Origin: Pontiellaceae bacterium B12227
Lineage (GTDB): Bacteria > Verrucomicrobiota > Kiritimatiellia > Kiritimatiellales > Pontiellaceae
DNA length: 64,000 bases
Assembly (NCBI GenBank): GCA_029432775.1
Contig: JAROAZ010000012.1
Location: forward strand, 124,001-188,000
Direction: 5' to 3'
Shown piece by piece: positions 63,444 through 64,000 of the stretch (the first letter of the stretch is position 1; each line of letters starts with the position of its first letter). The position numbers were made by a program, and so were the translations under genes. The notes beneath the pieces were generated by a model. It searched no databases and was not told the DNA's origin. It saw only the letters and a list, made by a program, of their open reading frames with translations.

Positions 63444-63700
63444 GTGGGATTGCAAGGGAGGAAGCAGCTCTTATTTATCGAGCAGATGCATCGGTCGGGG
63501 CACTTGACGGCGGTATATATCCCGGACGTGGAGGACGAGGTGGTGCGCGATGTGTGCCGGGGACGGACCGATGCGGTGAATGATTTGAAAGCGGCTAAAA
63601 AACAGTTGCTCTCCTTTCTGCTGCGCAACGGCTACCACTATCCATGGGAAGGCCGGTCAGCCCACTGCGCTTGATTGGGACGCTCCGATGCGGGCACTTT
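63444..63700 (+). pseudogene. IS110-family transposase fragment
   Basis: About 70 codons resembling the middle of IS110-type transposases: GHLTAVYIPDVEDEVVRDVC, then RTDAVNDLKAAKKQLLSFLL and RNGYHY. After this the match moves to another frame (an AHLR-like stretch around 63660), so there is a frameshift. The N-terminal DEDD part and the C-terminal Ser-containing domain are both absent. GTG at 63444 is not a real start. Confidence 0.75.
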
Positions 63701-64000
63701 TTATAGCTTTGAACAATGAGGTAATCCTCCCCTGGTCCGAACCCGAAAAGAACTGGGACCGCTGCCTTGAGCAGTAGAAGTCCGCCTTCTTCGTGAATGG
63801 GCGGAATCAGGGTTGACCGAAATGTTTTCCGGGACGCAGCCGGGCATAGACTCCGGTTGCCATAAGGCGGTTTGGCTGCTTGCGGCTGGGTCGTACTTTA
63901 CCGATCCCGCATGGTTGGTTGCCGTTCCTTTCAGTCACTCCAGACATTCGTCTGGCTCGCTTCGCGTGGTTGGAAGACCCATAAAAGAAAGTAAGCAGGA
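63701..64000. other. Right-edge stretch without a recognised gene
   Basis: I see no supported coding region. A short hairpin CCAGAC-ATTC-GTCTGG lies at 63940-63955. The stretch probably continues the decayed mobile-element zone. Confidence 0.4.

Noticed and set aside
63670..63777. Small frame of about 29 codons after the transposase fragment
   Set aside because: Too short, no ribosome-binding site and no similarity recognised.

Overview
The window looks like a piece of chromosome from a marine, probably anaerobic, polysaccharide-degrading bacterium of the PVC group. A Pontiella-like member of the Kiritimatiellota is the best guess. The reasons are eleven Cys-type S1 sulfatases in 64 kb, GH141-like beta-helix enzymes, GH29, GH2 and GH35 glycosidases, signal peptides on nearly every enzyme, and multidomain secreted proteins sharing a C-terminal module. 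The taxonomy is inferred from gene content, not from a marker gene.

Region 1 (1-20034, all + strand, gaps of 50 bases or less) reads as one long operon. It holds a sulfatase cut by the window edge, five complete sulfatases, three right-handed beta-helix proteins (two with PDZ-like tails), a GH29 alpha-L-fucosidase and a five-bladed-propeller glycosidase-like protein. One sulfatase and one beta-helix gene occur twice as close paralogues, so part of the operon arose by duplication. A sulfated, fucose-containing polysaccharide such as fucoidan is the likely substrate.

Region 2 (20529-29930, all - strand) is a type I restriction-modification operon with accessory genes. In transcription order these are a one-TRD specificity subunit, a GIY-YIG-like protein, HsdM, HsdS, a RhuM-Fic protein, a four-helix-bundle protein, HsdR and a YgjP-like metallopeptidase. 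The island is rich in palindromic elements, and two heptanucleotide repeat tracts lie inside hsdR, which makes phase variation worth testing.

Region 3 (30577-61379, all + strand) is a second degradation cluster. It begins with four large secreted multidomain proteins (an esterase-like protein, two clan GH-A-like glycosidases and a sulfatase fusion). A compact GH-A-like enzyme, an M60-like peptidase, four more sulfatases, a GH35 and two GH2 enzymes follow. A perfect bidirectional terminator closes it. Galactose-containing sulfated glycans or glycoproteins are plausible substrates. No transporter, SusC/D pair, regulator or sulfatase-maturation enzyme lies in the window.

Region 4 (61634-64000) is a mosaic: a small membrane protein, a membrane-anchored thioredoxin-like protein, the decayed 3' end of a group II intron, a BrnT/BrnA toxin-antitoxin pair and an IS110-type transposase fragment.

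Across regions 2-4 a 15-base interrupted palindrome, TTCCA-N5-TGGAA, occurs exactly 14 times in coding and non-coding DNA, against about 0.06 expected by chance. It is absent from the first 20 kb. It is the strongest unexplained signal found here. No tRNA, rRNA or CRISPR array was seen.
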